Source: Physcomitrium patens (Eukaryota; Streptophyta; Bryopsida; Funariales; Funariaceae). From it: a stretch of 64,000 bases of DNA. The position numbers and the translations under genes were made by a program. The notes beneath the pieces are model-generated. The model did no database searches and was not told the DNA's origin. It saw nothing but the letters and a program-made list of their open reading frames with translations. The stretch is from assembly GCF_000002425.4 (NCBI RefSeq), contig NC_037254.1, positions 22,883,661 through 22,947,660 of the forward strand, in the 5' to 3' direction. This document shows positions 62,150 through 64,000 of this stretch, one piece after another (positions within the stretch are counted from its first letter, which is position 1; each line of letters starts with the position of its first letter).

Positions 62150-63640
62150 TTGAAGGCCAAACTTTGATTAAGTCAAAGTAGTTTGTTTAGTAGATTGGTC
62201 TAGTTTTGACAATTTATTTTAGTTTTGAGGTAATAGAACTATTGCATAAAAGAGAAAAAAAAATGATTTTATTATAGAAGAGATTAATTGAAAAGATAGT
62301 AGCAAACTACTTTAAAAATATAAGTAAAATTTAAGAACATAGTAAAATCAATTTAATTTTGACATTATCTTTTTGTAAAAAAGTATTTTATTTACTTTGT
62401 ATAGCCAAAAAATGAAATAAATCAAAGTAGATAAAAATAATAATTAAAACATGCATCTTTAGGATAGAATTATGAATAGTTTGTAGCAAAAATTACCTTA
62501 AGAAACGAAGAATTAATGCCCAAAGATGACTAGTTATGAACTAGACTCAAAATCAAACCGTGAGACAATCCTAGAATTTTATGTTTGATTGAGGAAGCAA
62601 AATTTAAGAGCAAACTAAAGCAAGGCTATTTGGATGATAATTTTGAGTAATTTGAGTTTATAATGACTTTGTAAAGACTTTGCAAAGTCAAGGTTGTTGA
62701 AGGATGACTTTGGTTTTTTTGAAAAATATTTTTTTTTTGTATTTTGAAGAATTTTGTAAGATAAGTAGTATATCTATGGATGAAACTTTGTATTTTTTTG
62801 GCCATAGTTGTATTAAATATGTGTTGTAAGTTTGATCTTCATCAAAAAAACTATTTGAAAGTTATCAAAATTTAAGAATATTGGGGTCTTGAAAATTGGA
62901 ATTTAGAAGATAAATGAGAATTTGTAAGATTTTTAATCATTTGCCATGTAGATTGAGATTAAAAAAATTCAGAGAAGTAACAAACTTGATTTCTAAAATT
63001 GCAAAAATTTTGAAAGCAATTTGATGATGAAATCAAGAAATATTGGTGCTAGGAGATTAGTATCAAGGTTGAAAAAGGAGACCAGGCAATACTCAGGTAG
63101 ATTATGAGATTTATTTTTTATTTGGTAGGTTTGATCTTCTTCAATTATTTTTTATCAACTAAGTAATTAAAAATTATACAAGTTTTGAATGAAAATTTAT
63201 TATAACATTATTAATTATTAAGATTTTAATTTATTATAAGATTTAATTATGATTTATTTAAGATTTAGGATTTAATTTTAATAGAATTTGATTCAAGATT
63301 TAAGATTTTCTTGGAATTTGATTTGGATTTGTTTGAGAATTGGGATTTTATTAGGATTTTTTTTAAGATTTAAGATCTGATTATAATTTGATTAAAATTT
63401 AATTTAGAGTTTAGGATTTAGGATTTTATTAAAATTTATTTAGGATTTAAGCTTTGATTTAGGATTTGAGGTTTTATTAGAGTTTTATTAGAATTTTATT
63501 AGGTTTTATTTAGGATTTAGAATTTGATTAAGATTTATTTAGGATTAGATTAGAATTTAATTAGAATTTGATTAAATTTTAATTATAATTTTTTAAAATT
63601 TAGATTAGAATATAATTAGAGTTTAATTAAAATGTATTAA
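62150..63640 (+). repeat. Repeat family R1, longest copy
   Basis: 62280-62590 matches 25250-25640 (same strand) and 62590-63640 matches the reverse complement of 22240-23610. The end (63230-63620) is a run of degenerate TTTAGGATTT-like units. No protein recognised. Confidence 0.6.
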
Positions 63641-63893
63641 ATGTTATTTAAGAACTATTTTTAAATTTATTAGAATTTAAAAATATTTATTTAGGTTTTT
63701 TTTAAAAAATTATAGAATGTATTTAATTTAATTATAAGCTTACTTAGATTATTGAAGATACCAAAGCATTTTTTTAAACATCTTATGTATTTTTTTAAGT
63801 TATAAATTAAACTTCAAAGTAAGGTCAAATCTTTCTACAATCAAATGTCTAGTGCATTCTTAAGTTCCAGCAGACAATTAAGTGATGTCAAGG

Positions 63894-64000
63894 TGTCAAG
63901 GATATAAATTTCAAAGAAAGAAATTCTTAATACATTCTTGTATTACTTAAAAGAAATAGAAAATTACTCAAAGATGACATGGTATTAAATTAGAATGGCT
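63894..64000 (-). repeat. Start of another chromovirus LTR (minus strand), cut by window edge
   Basis: Reverse complement ends TTTATATCCTTGACA and contains AGCCATTCTAATTTAATACC and TACAAGAATGTATT, matching the end of the E1 5' LTR. Confidence 0.7.

Overview
Land-plant nuclear DNA. The evidence is GT-AG introns in four conserved single-copy-style genes and a large block of Ty3/gypsy and Ty1/copia retrotransposons. A chromovirus with a fungal-type gag and no sign of seed-plant subfamilies, plus a gypsy pol that carries a PHD finger, makes a non-seed plant (bryophyte or lycophyte) my best guess. The species cannot be fixed from this window.

Layout. (1) 1-18.3 kb is gene territory: a GH1 beta-glucosidase (11 exons, 6-2718), a single-exon PRT1-like double-RING/ZZ ubiquitin ligase (11631-12482) and the ribosome-maturation endonuclease NOB1 (6 exons, 15392-18323), separated by AT-rich spacers with microsatellites and an inverted repeat. 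(2) 18.3-57.1 kb is a retrotransposon graveyard. From left to right: a minus-strand LTR with primer site (about 20.6-21.2 kb), a copia gag/protease remnant (21.8-24.5 kb), an eroded chromovirus E1 (25.7-33.2 kb) carrying a 2.05-kb insertion, an eroded minus-strand chromovirus E4 (33.2-38.3 kb), an eroded gypsy pol E5 of another lineage with a PHD finger (38.3-41.6 kb) interrupted by a 747-bp solo-LTR-like insert, a solo LTR (42.7-43.2 kb), and a moderately decayed chromovirus E2 (44555-57077, TSD ATTAC). Nested inside the E2 integrase gene is E3 (49304-55432, TSD CAGAG), a structurally complete element with open gag and pol. (3) 57.1-64 kb returns to gene territory: a minus-strand 7-exon enolase-superfamily dipeptide epimerase (58319-60540), then repeats and the edge of another LTR.

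The most interesting material is the E1/E2/E3/E4 chromovirus group. Four signals are shared between copies and are not explained by gag-pol alone: a 30-nt hairpin just after the LTR TATA box whose stem changes by compensatory substitutions between copies; a third ORF between the chromodomain and the 3' LTR, recognisable in E1, E2 and E3; a stem-loop that puts the gag stop codon in its loop at the gag/-1 pol junction; and a 20-23 nt spacer between LTR and primer-binding site. The E3 LTR also has three perfect heat-shock-type elements at exact 45-bp spacing. Older copies have decayed mostly by C-to-T/G-to-A change, so their reading frames stay alignable while stop codons pile up.
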